Source of the DNA: Svornostia sp051306365
GTDB lineage: Bacteria > Actinomycetota > Thermoleophilia > Solirubrobacterales > Solirubrobacteraceae
Direction: 5' to 3'
Assembly (NCBI GenBank): GCA_051306365.1
Contig: JBPPNC010000087.1
Span: 62,001 to 126,000 of the forward strand
Length of the DNA stretch: 64,000 bases
Positions 50,607 to 59,460 of this stretch are shown piece after piece. Both the position numbers and the translations under genes were made by a program. The notes beneath the pieces are model-generated. The model did not search any database and was not told the origin of the DNA. It was given only the letters and a program-made list of their open reading frames with translations. The stretch's first letter is position 1; each line of letters begins with the position of its first letter.

Positions 50607-50813
50607 CCTTCGGGCAGAGGCCGCCGCTGGACACGAGCACGAAGGCGCTCGAGCGCCTCGGGGGGAACCGGTAGGCGGGGAGCGGTCGTGTCCCAGCGTG
50701 ACGAGCAGGTCGCGCAGGGTGGCCGCGTGCGCTGAGAACGAGTAGCCCCTCGGCTGTCGGCCCCGCCGTGTCCGGGAAGGTCCGGTGCGTTTGGTGGGCG
50801 CGGCACTTCCTGC

Positions 50814-53009
50814 CTACGCTCTCCGGCGGCTGGCACGGGCGCGCTTGACGGCGTAGGCACGCTCGTCGGCGGTGATCAGGAGGTCGTCGACCGTCAGGCC
50901 GTCTGCGGGGTAGAACGCGCAGCCGACCGACCCGGCGGCCACCGCCGTCAGGTGCGCGTCGAGCCGATCGGCCAGCGTTACGGCGCGCACCAGGGACTCG
51001 ACGGGGACGGCGGCGACGAACTCGTCGCCTCCCAGCCGGCCGATCGCGTAGGCGTCGGGAAGCGCCTCCCGGGTCGCGGTGGCGACGGCGAGCAGCACCT
51101 CGTCACCGGCGGCGTGTCCGCGGGTGTCGTTGACCTGCTTGAAGTCGTCGAGGTCGAACGTCATCACCGCAAAGCTCTCGGCGGTCTGGTCGACGGCACC
51201 TCGGGCCCGCTCCGCGGCGTGCTCGAAGCCCCGCCGGTTCAGCAGCCCGGTCAGGCCGTCGGTGTTCGCCAGCCGCATTCGCACCGCGGTGGCCTCGGCG
51301 AACGCCTGCTGACCGATCGTCCCGAACATGTAGCCCGCCGCCAGCATCACGAGCTCGTAGGGCGCGGCCCAGAGCGCGTCGGCCGGGCCGAGCACGAGCG
51401 CGGCGGCCCAGAACGCGGCCACGATGGCCACCGAGCGCAGGCCCAGCACGCGGGGGCCGAACGAGAAGTCGAAGAACACTTTGATGAACAGGCCCGCGGT
51501 GATGGGGGCCAGCACGCCGGTTCCCGTCGAGAGCGCCGCAGCGCAGATGCCGACGGCGACGATGACCGACGAGCCGTAGAGCGGGAACAGCGGCGGATGG
51601 TCGTTCTCGTAGCGCCGCCGCCGGTAGAAGGCCGCGATCGCGACGTTCGTGAGGACCCACGGCACGCCGAGGTACTGGATGACGTGTTCGAAGAACGACG
51701 TCCCGCCGCCGGCGATGGTGCTTGCGACGAACGGGATCCCGGCTGCGGCGACGATGAGGAATCCCAGCGCGATCGTCCGGCCCTCGTACAGCGTGGTGAC
51801 GAACTCCGTGGGCGGACTGCCCGCCGCGCGGAGTTGGGCGAACGTCAGCGCGGCCGGCCGGGTCGACGCCGGCCGATCGGCGTGCAGCTCGGCGGGGACG
51901 ACCTGCGCGGGGCAGATCTGCACGGGCTCGCTCGGGTCGCGCTTGGCGGCATAGAGCGCGGTGTCGGCGCACTGCAGCAGGGAGTAGATGTCGAGGGCCT
52001 CATCGGGCGTGCAGGTCGCTGCGCCGACGGCTGCGGAAATCCGGCCGCCCAGGGCGGCGCGCACACGCTCGCCGGTGAGGCGTACCGCATCAGCCGTAGC
52101 CCGGGGCAGTGCGATCGCGAACTCGTCCCCCCCGAGGCGGCCGAACGCGGCATCGCCCGGCAGCTCCTCCGGGATGGTCGCCCCGACCCACGCGAGCAGG
52201 GCGTCCCCCGCGGCATGGCCCTCGGTGTCGTTGACGTGCTTGAAGTCGTTGAGGTCGACGAGCATGAGCGCGATCGGCTTCCCGGTCGCCTGTGCGCTGC
52301 GGAGCTCGTCGCCGAGCTGCTCGAGGAACCCGCGCCGGTTCAGCGCCCCGGTCAGCTGGTCGCTGCGCGAGAGCAGCAGCGACTGCTCCCGGGCCTTCTG
52401 GTGGGCGTCGCGGACGAGCAGGCCGATCGCCCCACCTGCGGCGACGAGAACGAACGTCGACCCCCACGCCAGGACGTCGTCCACCGGGCGCACGAGCTGG
52501 ATACCCATGAGGGTGACCATCACGACGGCAAGGGAGATCCGTGACCAGTACCGGGGCAGGACGAGTCCGAGATAGGCCGTGGTGAACGGCATCGCCATGA
52601 GCCCGACGCTCGCCAGTCCGCTGTCGGAGAGCGCCACGACGGTGAGGCTGACCAGGAGGAGGCCCGCGCTCAGGAGGTAGATCCACACCGCTCCGCGCAG
52701 GTGCCGGCAGATCTCCGTCTCGTGGAAGGCGATCATCAGCCCGGCGACGCATGCGACGAGGACGGATCCCCCGATGATCAGGAGATCGGCGTAGGCCCAG
52801 GCCTCACCGCCCGCGGGACGCAGAACCTGACTGAGCGCCAGGCCGAGGGACCCGGCGCAGCTCACGACCCACGGGACACGCGCGACGTCGGCGCGGCCGA
52901 GGATCGGGATGTCCAGGTCGGCGTCGTCGACGGCGTCCAGGGACGGCCTCCGGCGCGAGGGCGGGGCACCCGCCGGGGAAGGCGGCGTACTGACGGGCTG
53001 GTGCCTCAC
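50814..53009 (-). CDS. Membrane protein with two GGDEF domains
   Basis: A roughly 731-residue protein with the layout membrane region (about six spans), GGDEF, second membrane region, GGDEF. Both cyclase domains keep the signature: DQLTGALNRRGFLEQL with FGRLGGDEFAIAL, and DGLTGLLNRRGFEHAA with IGRLGGDEFVAAV, so both may make cyclic di-GMP. The RxxD inhibitory site expected five residues before GGDEF is absent in each. Start GTG 53009 is a best guess, as no good ribosome site is seen; GTG 53036 is possible. The two halves look like an ancient internal duplication. Confidence 0.8.
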   Translation of the reverse strand: MRHQPVSTPPSPAGAPPSRRRPSLDAVDDADLDIPILGRADVARVPWVVSCAGSLGLALSQVLRPAGGEAWAYADLLIIGGSVLVACVAGLMIAFHETEICRHLRGAVWIYLLSAGLLLVSLTVVALSDSGLASVGLMAMPFTTAYLGLVLPRYWSRISLAVVMVTLMGIQLVRPVDDVLAWGSTFVLVAAGGAIGLLVRDAHQKAREQSLLLSRSDQLTGALNRRGFLEQLGDELRSAQATGKPIALMLVDLNDFKHVNDTEGHAAGDALLAWVGATIPEELPGDAAFGRLGGDEFAIALPRATADAVRLTGERVRAALGGRISAAVGAATCTPDEALDIYSLLQCADTALYAAKRDPSEPVQICPAQVVPAELHADRPASTRPAALTFAQLRAAGSPPTEFVTTLYEGRTIALGFLIVAAAGIPFVASTIAGGGTSFFEHVIQYLGVPWVLTNVAIAAFYRRRRYENDHPPLFPLYGSSVIVAVGICAAALSTGTGVLAPITAGLFIKVFFDFSFGPRVLGLRSVAIVAAFWAAALVLGPADALWAAPYELVMLAAGYMFGTIGQQAFAEATAVRMRLANTDGLTGLLNRRGFEHAAERARGAVDQTAESFAVMTFDLDDFKQVNDTRGHAAGDEVLLAVATATREALPDAYAIGRLGGDEFVAAVPVESLVRAVTLADRLDAHLTAVAAGSVGCAFYPADGLTVDDLLITADERAYAVKRARASRRRA

Positions 53010-53235
53010 CTCTCCGGGATCGGCAGATCGGGCCACCGGGCCTCGAAAAGCTGGGCAGATGTTCCATTGCGTGGACGGGAGTTCGGGTGCGCCTGCGCCC
53101 GGCGTGCCACGGTTATCCGCCCTGCAGCCGGGCGGGGATCTGGGCCGGCAGCGCCTCGGGCGCCGTCGTCGCGGCGGCAAATCTCCTCCGGGGCGTGATG
53201 CCGGAGATACGATCCCCCCGACGCCAGGAGCCGAC

Positions 53236-53445
53236 ATGCCGATCGACACATTGATGGCCTACGCCGCGGTCTACGACCGCGTTGAGGACGCAGAGCGGGA
53301 TTACGACCTCGTCAAGGAGCTCCACACCGAGGCAGGGCTGATCGACGCGTACGACGCGTACGACGCGGCGATCGTCGAGCGCCGCGAGGACGGCAAGGTG
53401 AAGATCGTCAAGAAGCACGAGACGCCCACGCGGCGGCCGGGATGA
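53236..53445 (+). CDS. N-terminal half of a DUF1269-like protein
   Basis: A 69-residue frame with an AGGAG site: LMAYAAVYDRVEDAERDYDLV then AAIVERREDGKVKIVKKHETP. This matches the cytoplasmic first half of DUF1269-type small membrane proteins, which usually continue into a Gly-rich transmembrane hairpin. Here the frame ends at once (TRRPG, stop) and overlaps the next frame by ATGA. A 9-bp tandem repeat encodes the DAY-DAY duplication near residue 41. Confidence 0.65.
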   Translation: MPIDTLMAYAAVYDRVEDAERDYDLVKELHTEAGLIDAYDAYDAAIVERREDGKVKIVKKHETPTRRPG

Positions 53446-53627
53446 GCCGCGGCGACCTCAAGGAGCTCGGCGAGCATCTCGACGCGGGCGAGGCGGGCCT
53501 GGTCGTGGTCGCGGTGGCCGACATGGGCGCGAAGGTCGAGCGGGCGCTGGAGCGCGCGCAGAAGCTCGAGAAGCGCGAGCTCAAGGCGGACATGGAGGAG
53601 CTCGAGCGCGACGCCGCTGCGGGGTAG
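53442..53627 (+). CDS. C-terminal half of the same DUF1269-like protein
   Basis: A 61-residue frame (MSRGDLKELGEHLDAGEAG, then LVVVAVADMGAKVERALERAQ) that matches the part of DUF1269-like proteins found after the membrane hairpin, ending with a charged coiled helix. With the preceding frame it reconstitutes the family except for the missing hairpin of about 40 residues. The pair looks like the product of an internal deletion that left two coupled ORFs. Confidence 0.65.
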   Translation: MSRGDLKELGEHLDAGEAGLVVVAVADMGAKVERALERAQKLEKRELKADMEELERDAAAG

Positions 53628-53754
53628 CGTCGCGGCCCGGTGTGCCGTGACGTGCGCCGGTCGGCCCACCGCCGGTTGTTGGCGGTCACCTTCCAGCCGC
53701 GTTCCACCTGGGCAACGGCGAAGAACGCGACCACCCGGTGGCGTAGCTCATCGG

Positions 53755-54729
53755 TCACCGGTGCGGCGTCGAGCCCTGCCACGGGAACCGCCCGCGCGCG
53801 TGGCGGACGCGATAACGCAGCGCGCCGTGCGCGTTCAGCGCATGCCACGCGACATGTGTGATGGGCGCCATCGTCGGAATCCAGAACCCGTCGCCGATCG
53901 GGTCGAGCGGCGCGGGGTCGCGCAGCTCGACATCGGCGGCGACGTGGCCCTCGCCGTCCTCCAGGCTCAGGCGCGCGAGGATCGTGCCGTCGCGGTCGCA
54001 GATCTGCGACTCGCCGAGTGACACGGTCGGCCACGACAGTCCGGGCGCGAGCGGCGTCGCTCCGGTGACGGGGCCGACGTGGGCGGCGTGCGCGACGGGC
54101 ACCCCGGTGAGCCGTGCGACCTGGCCGGGGAGCGCCCGTGCCTGCTCGCGCCAGATGTCGTGCTCGCGGGCGGCGAGCTTGCCCATCGGCCCGGGCCAGT
54201 TGGTCGGAAACGACGGCCAGCACATCCCCCCGAGTACGAGCTGGGCCCCAGCGGCGCGGACGCGCGCCGACGTGCGGTTGCGGGCCCATTCCCAGCCGGA
54301 CATGAGCCCGACGGTGGCGCCCAGCGCAGTCGATCGCACGACGCCGTCGTCGTCACCGCCGCGGTAGTGGTTGTGCTCCCAGGCGGTGGGGATGTCCTTG
54401 TCGTGCAGCTGCGCCGACCCATCGGGTTCGGCCAGGACATACGTCCCGTACGCGTGCGGACCCCGCACCGCGAGAAAGCCGCCGCCGACGACGCAGTCGA
54501 GCTCGCGGGCGAGACCCCCCAAGAGCAGGAACGGCGCGCCGTCCACGGGGCGCGGGACGTTCAGGAGCGCTTTGGCGTACACGTTGGGCGACGTGCACGC
54601 CTCGGGCACGAGGATGACGTCGGGAGCGTGCTCGCGATGGGCATCGCGGATCAGCCCCTCAAGTCGCCGGAGGTTGCCCTCGACATCGCCGAGGACGAGC
54701 GCGGGCTGGACGACGGCGAGGCGCGGCAT
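53755..54729 (-). CDS. Nitrilase-fold carbon-nitrogen hydrolase, C-terminus possibly frameshifted
   Basis: A 324-residue protein of the carbon-nitrogen hydrolase superfamily: LAVVQPALVLGDVEGNLRR at the N-terminus, ILVPEACTSPN (catalytic Glu about 44), LHDKDIPTAWEH (Lys) and GATVGLMSGWEWARNRTSA. In the last block the catalytic Cys expected before W/Y-E is replaced by Ser-Gly, so the enzyme may be inactive or use another residue. After the stop at 53755, another minus-strand frame reads GLDAAPVTDELRHRVVAFF and VERGWKVTANNRRWAD, looking like a continuation lost by a one-base shift. Confidence 0.7.
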   Translation of the reverse strand: MPRLAVVQPALVLGDVEGNLRRLEGLIRDAHREHAPDVILVPEACTSPNVYAKALLNVPRPVDGAPFLLLGGLARELDCVVGGGFLAVRGPHAYGTYVLAEPDGSAQLHDKDIPTAWEHNHYRGGDDDGVVRSTALGATVGLMSGWEWARNRTSARVRAAGAQLVLGGMCWPSFPTNWPGPMGKLAAREHDIWREQARALPGQVARLTGVPVAHAAHVGPVTGATPLAPGLSWPTVSLGESQICDRDGTILARLSLEDGEGHVAADVELRDPAPLDPIGDGFWIPTMAPITHVAWHALNAHGALRYRVRHARGRFPWQGSTPHR

Positions 54730-54898
54730 CCTGCCGATCCTCGCACGCCCAGCCGGCGCGCGCGGCCACATCAGGTGCCGGCCGCCGGGAGCGTCCAGTT
54801 CGAGCGCACGTCGTGGCACGTCCTCCACTGTCGTGACCTCTCGCTCCTGTTCGTGAAGACGATGATGAGGCGGCCGTCGCGCCGCTTGCCGGGGCATG

Positions 54899-54921
54899 CG
54901 ACATGGGTCATACTCATGTCG
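54899..54921. promoter_or_regulatory. Palindrome over the CGNR gene promoter
   Basis: Perfect 7-bp inverted repeat CGACATG / CATGTCG with a 9-nt spacer that contains a CATACT -10-like box, 4 nt before the ATG at 54926. It is a good candidate for autoregulation by the CGNR zinc-finger protein. Confidence 0.5.
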
Positions 54922-54925
54922 TACC

Positions 54926-55504
54926 ATGGCTGTGATCCTCGACGATCTCCCGCCCGAGGAGCTGCGCTTCCACTTCAAGGGCGGGCGGCTGAGCCTCGAC
55001 TTCGTCACGACCGTCGGTGAGCGCTGGCGCCGCTCCTTCGAGCGGCTGCGAACGCCCGATGACCTGAGACGGTGGATCGGCGAGGCCGGCCTCGTCCCCG
55101 CGCCGCGGCGCGTCACCGCCGCGCAGCTGGAGGACGGCCGCGCGCTGCGCGAGGCGATCAACCGCCTCGCCCGCCCGGGCGCCCGGCCGCATCGCGGCGA
55201 CCACGCGCTCGTCAACCGTTGGGCCGCGCGCCCCGACATCGCCCCGCAGCTCTCCGCCGACGGCGAGCTCACACACACCCGCGGGACGGTGGAGGCGATG
55301 TACGCCACGATCGCCCGTGACGCCATCGATCTCCTGACCGGGCCGCTGGCCGGGCGCATCCGCGAGTGCGGCGCGCCCGACTGCGCCCTGCTGTTCGTCG
55401 ACGCATCCCGCCCCGGCCGGCGGCGCTGGTGCTCGACCACCGCGTGTGGGAACCGCGCGCGGACGAAGGCCTACCGCTCGCGCCGAAAGGAGCGCACCGC
55501 ATGA
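54926..55504 (+). CDS. ABATE/CGNR zinc-finger protein
   Basis: A 192-residue actinobacterial regulator. The N-terminal ABATE domain begins FHFKGGRLSLDFVTTVGERW. The C-terminal CGNR zinc finger carries RECGAPDCALLFVDASRPGRR and WCSTTACGNRARTKAYRSR, giving the four zinc ligands. Such proteins act as DNA-binding regulators of a neighbouring enzyme. It overlaps the first cupin by 4 nt and so heads a three-gene operon. Confidence 0.9.
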   Translation: MAVILDDLPPEELRFHFKGGRLSLDFVTTVGERWRRSFERLRTPDDLRRWIGEAGLVPAPRRVTAAQLEDGRALREAINRLARPGARPHRGDHALVNRWAARPDIAPQLSADGELTHTRGTVEAMYATIARDAIDLLTGPLAGRIRECGAPDCALLFVDASRPGRRRWCSTTACGNRARTKAYRSRRKERTA

Positions 55505-55935
55505 GCCACCGCACCCTGTCCGCCACCGACGCCTTCTGGCGCCCGTCGAACATGCTCGGCGTGCTGAACACCGACCTCGCCAAGCAGTTGGAGGCCGACA
55601 CGCTCGGCGCTCGCATGTGGCGCCTGCGGCCCGGCCAGTGGTCGACGCGCCACCGCCACCGCCGGACCGGCGAGCTCTACGTCCTGCTGGAGGGCACCGG
55701 CCGGCTGCGCGTCGGGGACGACCTGTTGACGCTCGCGCCGCATGACTGCGTCTACGTCGAGCCCGATGACGTGCGCCAGCCGTTCAACGACACCGACGCC
55801 GATCAGCTCTGGCTCGTCGTCGGCGCGCCCGTCGAGCCCGCCAACACGCAGGAGATGACCGCGGAGGACATCGCGTACCTGTACCCCGACGGACCGAAGG
55901 TCGGGCCGCCCGAGCTCGCGGGCGAGGAGGCGTGA
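55501..55935 (+). CDS. Cupin-domain protein
   Basis: A 144-residue single-cupin protein with RLRPGQWSTRHRHRRTGELYVLLEGTGRLRVGDDLLTLAPHD as the beta-barrel core. The motif R-H-R-H-R and the following E keep several metal ligands. Function unknown. Its stop overlaps the second cupin's leader region; both are under the CGNR regulator. Confidence 0.87.
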   Translation: MSHRTLSATDAFWRPSNMLGVLNTDLAKQLEADTLGARMWRLRPGQWSTRHRHRRTGELYVLLEGTGRLRVGDDLLTLAPHDCVYVEPDDVRQPFNDTDADQLWLVVGAPVEPANTQEMTAEDIAYLYPDGPKVGPPELAGEEA

Positions 55936-55937
55936 CG

Positions 55938-56309
55938 ATGGTCACCGCGGACATCGCCACCGCGCCCCTCCGGGAGATCGACGGCCTCGTCTCGCATGTC
56001 CTGCTCCAAGACGGCGACGGCGCTGGCAGTGCCCTGGCCGTCACCTGGGTGGAGGTCGCGCCCGGCGGCCGGCAGGTCCCGCACTCCCACGCCCCCGAGC
56101 AGGTCTACGTCGTCATCCGCGGGCGCGGACGGATGCTCGTGGCCGGCGAGGAGCGCGACCTCGGCCCCGGCCAGCTCGCGCTCGTGCCATCCGGGGCCGA
56201 GCACGGCATCGTCAACACCGGCGACGAGCCGCTCGTCTACGTCTCGGCGGCGACGCCCGCGTTCGCGGTGACGGCGCTGTACGACGAGGGCGCGATCACC
56301 GCGAGGTGA
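55938..56309 (+). CDS. Cupin-domain protein
   Basis: A 123-residue cupin: VTWVEVAPGGRQVPHSHAPEQVYVVIRGRGRM is motif 1 with His-His-Glu ligands, and LGPGQLALVPSGAEHGIVNTGDEP motif 2 with its His. ATG 55938 is chosen because GAGGAGG lies 7 nt upstream; GTG 55932 would be too close. It is the third gene of the CGNR operon, perhaps acting with the first cupin as a small-molecule binding or dioxygenase pair. Confidence 0.86.
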   Translation: MVTADIATAPLREIDGLVSHVLLQDGDGAGSALAVTWVEVAPGGRQVPHSHAPEQVYVVIRGRGRMLVAGEERDLGPGQLALVPSGAEHGIVNTGDEPLVYVSAATPAFAVTALYDEGAITAR

Positions 56310-56374
56310 CCGGCCGCCGCGTCGGCGTGGCAGGGTGCGCATGGCGCGCCGCCCCCCGTCGCGATCTTCGCCGG

Positions 56375-56881
56375 TCAGGCGCTGGTCGCGGGGAGCTTCC
56401 ACCCCGGGCGCACGTAGTGGCACGTGTACCCGCCCGGGTTGCGCTGCAGGTAGTCCTGATGCTCGGCCTCGGCCTCCCAGAAGTCCGTCGCGTCCTCGAT
56501 CGTCGTCACGACCGGCCCGGGCCAGATCCCGGACGCGTCGACCTCCGCGATCACTTCGCGGGCAACCTCGGCCTGCTCGTCCGAGGCCGGGAAGATCGCC
56601 GACCGGTAGCTGCGCCCGATGTCGTTGCCCTGGCGGTTGAGCGTCGTCGGGTCGTGGAGCGCGAAGAAGAACTCCACGAGCTCGCGGAAGCTCGTCAGGT
56701 CGGGGTCGAAGACGATCTCGACGGCCTCGGCGTGGTCGCCGTGGCGGCGGTAGGTGGCGTTCGGCGTGCTGTCGTCGCCCATGTACCCGACACGGGTCGA
56801 CAGAACGCCCGGGCGCTCGCGCAGGAGCTCCTGGGCGCCCCAGAAGCAGCCGCTGGCCAGGTAGGCGTGCTCGGTGCTCAC
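56375..56881 (-). CDS. msrA: Peptide-methionine (S)-S-oxide reductase
   Basis: A 168-residue repair enzyme reducing methionine S-sulfoxide in proteins. The catalytic Cys is in ASGCFWGAQELL at residue 12; GYMGDDSTPNATYRRHGDHAEAV is the conserved substrate loop, and RSAIFPASDEQ follows. GTG 56881 overlaps the msrB stop by 4 nt, so the two are translated together and cover both sulfoxide stereoisomers. Confidence 0.95.
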   Translation of the reverse strand: MSTEHAYLASGCFWGAQELLRERPGVLSTRVGYMGDDSTPNATYRRHGDHAEAVEIVFDPDLTSFRELVEFFFALHDPTTLNRQGNDIGRSYRSAIFPASDEQAEVAREVIAEVDASGIWPGPVVTTIEDATDFWEAEAEHQDYLQRNPGGYTCHYVRPGWKLPATSA

Positions 56882-57333
56882 GACCCCGCCTCCTCGGTGA
56901 ACAGGGGTGCGAAGTCGCCGTAGCCGGCGGCCTCGAGCTCCTCGACTCCGACGAACCGCAGCGCCGCGGAGTTGATGCAGTACCGCAGGCCGCCCTGGTC
57001 GCGCGGGCCGTCGGGGAACACGTGGCCGAGGTGGCTGTCGCCGCCCGCCGACCGGACCTCGGTGCGGATCATCCCGTAGCTGCGGTCCGACTTCTCGACC
57101 ACGTTCTCGGGGTTGATCGGCACGGTGAAGCTCGGCCAGCCGGAGCCGCTGTCGAACTTGTGGATCGACGCGAACAGCGGCTCGCCCGAGACGATGTCCA
57201 CGTAGATGCCCGCCCGCTTGTCGTCCCAGAACTCGTTCTGGAAGGCGGGCTCGGTGCCGCACTGCTGCGTGACACGATACTGCTCGGGAGTGAGTTGCTC
57301 GACGGCGTCGGGGGTCTTGGCGTAAGTGCCCAA
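56878..57333 (-). CDS. msrB: Peptide-methionine (R)-S-oxide reductase
   Basis: A 151-residue MsrB. The substrate block is FDSGSGWPSFTVPI and the catalytic Cys is in LRYCINSAALRF. The two CxxC pairs that bind zinc in many MsrB proteins are replaced (GIYVDIVSGEPLF and VRSAGGDSHLGHV), so this is a non-zinc form. The TTG start at 57333 is preferred because it lies 7 nt behind GAGGAG; an in-frame ATG at 57519 would add 62 low-complexity residues and lacks a good ribosome site. Confidence 0.88.
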   Translation of the reverse strand: MGTYAKTPDAVEQLTPEQYRVTQQCGTEPAFQNEFWDDKRAGIYVDIVSGEPLFASIHKFDSGSGWPSFTVPINPENVVEKSDRSYGMIRTEVRSAGGDSHLGHVFPDGPRDQGGLRYCINSAALRFVGVEELEAAGYGDFAPLFTEEAGS

Positions 57334-57528
57334 GGCGTGCTCCTCGGTAGGTCTCTGAAGGGTCGGCGCCGGTGGGTGGTCCGGCGCGTATTCCTCAGTC
57401 TCGGGAGAGGGTTCGTTCGTTACACGGTACTCCGGCGACCTACCGGCTGCTGGCGTGGGCGCCTCCGGCTCGAGGTCCTTGTTCGCGGGCTCGAACTTGC
57501 TGGCGCGTGGGTGCTCCACGCGGGGTTC

Positions 57529-57578
57529 GCCGGAGCGTCCTCGGGCGCCGGGGCGATGGCGCCCGAGGACGCTCCGGC
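57529..57578. promoter_or_regulatory. Long perfect hairpin between tetR and msrB
   Basis: Two perfect 21-bp arms (57529-57549 and 57558-57578) separated by an 8-nt loop. It lies 120 nt past the TetR gene's stop and 200 nt before msrB, on the strand both use. It would end or slow transcription from tetR or fold the msrB leader. There is no T-tract, so an intrinsic terminator is not proven. Confidence 0.7.
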
Positions 57579-57698
57579 AAGGCGGGCGATGAAGTACTCG
57601 CCGGTCGGGTCGACGGCGTGGCGGTCCGGCGCGTGATTCCCGCCGGATGTCGGTCCTGAGAGCCTGCGACGGCGTGTCGGCGCGCGGAAAGACGCCGA

Positions 57699-58337
57699 CT
57701 AGATTGCGCTCGGCTGCACGCCTGAGTCCACTGGTGGCTGGCTGACGTAGGTCAGAGCGGTCTGCACGGTGTTGATCGCGGTGTGAAGTTCAGGGGTGTC
57801 GCCGTCCTCGAGGTAGTTGAGGATGAGGCCTTGCACGTTGGCGAGGATGAGGACTTCGAGACTTGCTCGGTCGAGGAGGAGGATGCGCCCGCGGCCGATG
57901 GCGTCGTCGATGATGCGGCTGACGAGGTCGCGGAAGCGGGTCGAGATGTAGCGGGCGGCGCCGCGGAGTGCGGGGTTCGTGATCGACTCGGCCTGCAGGC
58001 CGAACCAGGCAACCAGGAGTGCGCGGTCGGTGGTGATCGCGGCCCAGAACGTCTCGAAGCCGCGTTCGACGATGTCGCTGGGCTCTTCGAGGCCGAGGAC
58101 GGCGTTCTCGAGCTGTGTGATGAAGCGGCCGCCAACGTGCTCGACGACGTGCAGGAACAGGCCTTCTCGGGTGTCGTAGTAGTAGATGACGGCCCGCTTG
58201 TTCAAGCCGGCTTCGTCAGCGACCCGCTGTAGGGAAGTGGCCGCGAAGCCGTCGTGCGCGAGGCACCGCAGCGCGGCATCGAGGATCGCGGTAGCCCGCT
58301 GCTCAGCCTTGCGTGTGAGGTCGCCGTCGGCCCGCAT
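57699..58337 (-). CDS. TetR/AcrR family regulator
   Basis: A 212-residue TetR repressor with ILDAALRCLAHDGFAATSLQ and VADEAGLNKRAVIYYYDTREGLF as the helix-turn-helix, and an all-helical C-terminal domain (GFETFWAAITTDRALLVAWF). ATG 58337 lies 6 nt behind TACCCT (58344-58349). It faces the remnant of an MMPL transporter and probably regulated it; its target may now be lost. Confidence 0.88.
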   Translation of the reverse strand: MRADGDLTRKAEQRATAILDAALRCLAHDGFAATSLQRVADEAGLNKRAVIYYYDTREGLFLHVVEHVGGRFITQLENAVLGLEEPSDIVERGFETFWAAITTDRALLVAWFGLQAESITNPALRGAARYISTRFRDLVSRIIDDAIGRGRILLLDRASLEVLILANVQGLILNYLEDGDTPELHTAINTVQTALTYVSQPPVDSGVQPSAI

Positions 58338-58454
58338 CGGCACAGGGTAGTCGCGCTGTGGGCGGCGGTCGCCTTGGTGCTGGTGGTGCAGGGGCGACGG
58401 CCGGCGCGCCCGGGCATGCGGTGCGCCGGCAGGTCGACGGGCCCTGAGCCAGCC

Positions 58455-59460
58455 GGCTCTGGGCCTGGACACCGGTCCTCCCGGCGTGCGAACGCTGCCA
58501 AAGAAGGTTCAGGCCCGGATCGACTCGCACCGGACCATCGACGTCCTCGGGCCGGGCTGGGGCGCGCCCTTTGAGGTGTTCGTCACCGACCCCAGCGGCC
58601 CGGTCACGACCGGCGTCGCGGCTGCGGGCGATGGAACGCTGGCAGCGCCGCATCGCACAGCAGCCGTCGGTGCAGACCGCGATCGGGCCCCGCGCGATCA
58701 CCAGCCGTGAGCCGAGCCTGCTCCACGCTATTTGCAGCGCCGACCGCGCACAACGGGCGCTGAAGAACAGCCGCGCCGCTGCGGGTCTGCGCGAGGCAGC
58801 TGCGCGCCGGAATCCTCCAAGCGCGGGATCGTGCCAGCAAACTCAGCACCGCCCTCGCCCGCGCACAGACCGGCACTCTGCCCACCGGCCTGGGCCAGCT
58901 GGCCGCCGTCGCCGCAGACCACGGCGCTCGACCGCAGACTGCAACAGGTGCTGCCAAGCCTTGAGCACAGCACCCGCGCCAACGCCGACCTCGGCGGCGT
59001 CGCCGCCCAGATCACCGACTACCAGCGGGTCCGCGGAGCGCGCCCACCGATCCTGATCATCGCCCTCAGCCTCGTCACGTTTCCTCGTGCTGATCCTCCG
59101 GGGGCTGGTGCTGCCGCAGATCAGCGTCGTGCTCACATCCTGACCGTCAAAGCCTCATTTGGCATGGTCGCGCTGCTCTTCGAGGGCCATCGCCCGACAC
59201 TCGGCGGCCCAGGCTGGGCGGACATCCTCTCGCTGCTGGGGACGTTCGCGATCGTCTTCGGGCCTCTCCCTCGACGACCAGGTGCGCATCATCACGCGCA
59301 TGCGCGAGGCGTTCACCCGCAGCGGCGACCTCGGCGAGGCGATCACCTTCGCGATCGACCGCACGCACCGGCCGCGTGGTCACCGGCGCCGGCTCCCCGC
59401 GTGGCTTGATCGCCTGATGCCCGAGCTTGACGTCGAGGGCGCCGCCGAACCCCGTCAGAT
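58455..59460 (+). pseudogene. MMPL/RND transporter pseudogene
   Basis: Fragments in all three plus-strand frames line up in order with an actinobacterial MMPL transporter: LGLDTGPPGVRTLP, VLGPGWGAPFEVFVTDPSGP, SRLRAMERWQRRIAQQPSVQ, LGGVAAQITDYQRVRGARPP, LGGPGWADILSLLGTFAIVF, then LSLDDQVRIITRMREAFTRSG and the C-terminal PAWLDRLMPELDVEGAA. The N-terminal membrane domain and several spans are gone and at least four frame changes are needed. It sits opposite a TetR gene, the usual partner of such exporters. From 59461 to 59640 nothing is recognised. Confidence 0.75.

Noticed and set aside
50607..50813. Possible minus-strand coding fragment (YRFPPRRSSAF...)
   Set aside because: Short, no start, no recognisable family; good GC3 alone is not enough in this genome.
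57529..57578. Strong intrinsic terminator after tetR
   Set aside because: The stem is perfect but no T-run follows on either strand, so it is reported only as a hairpin of unknown role.
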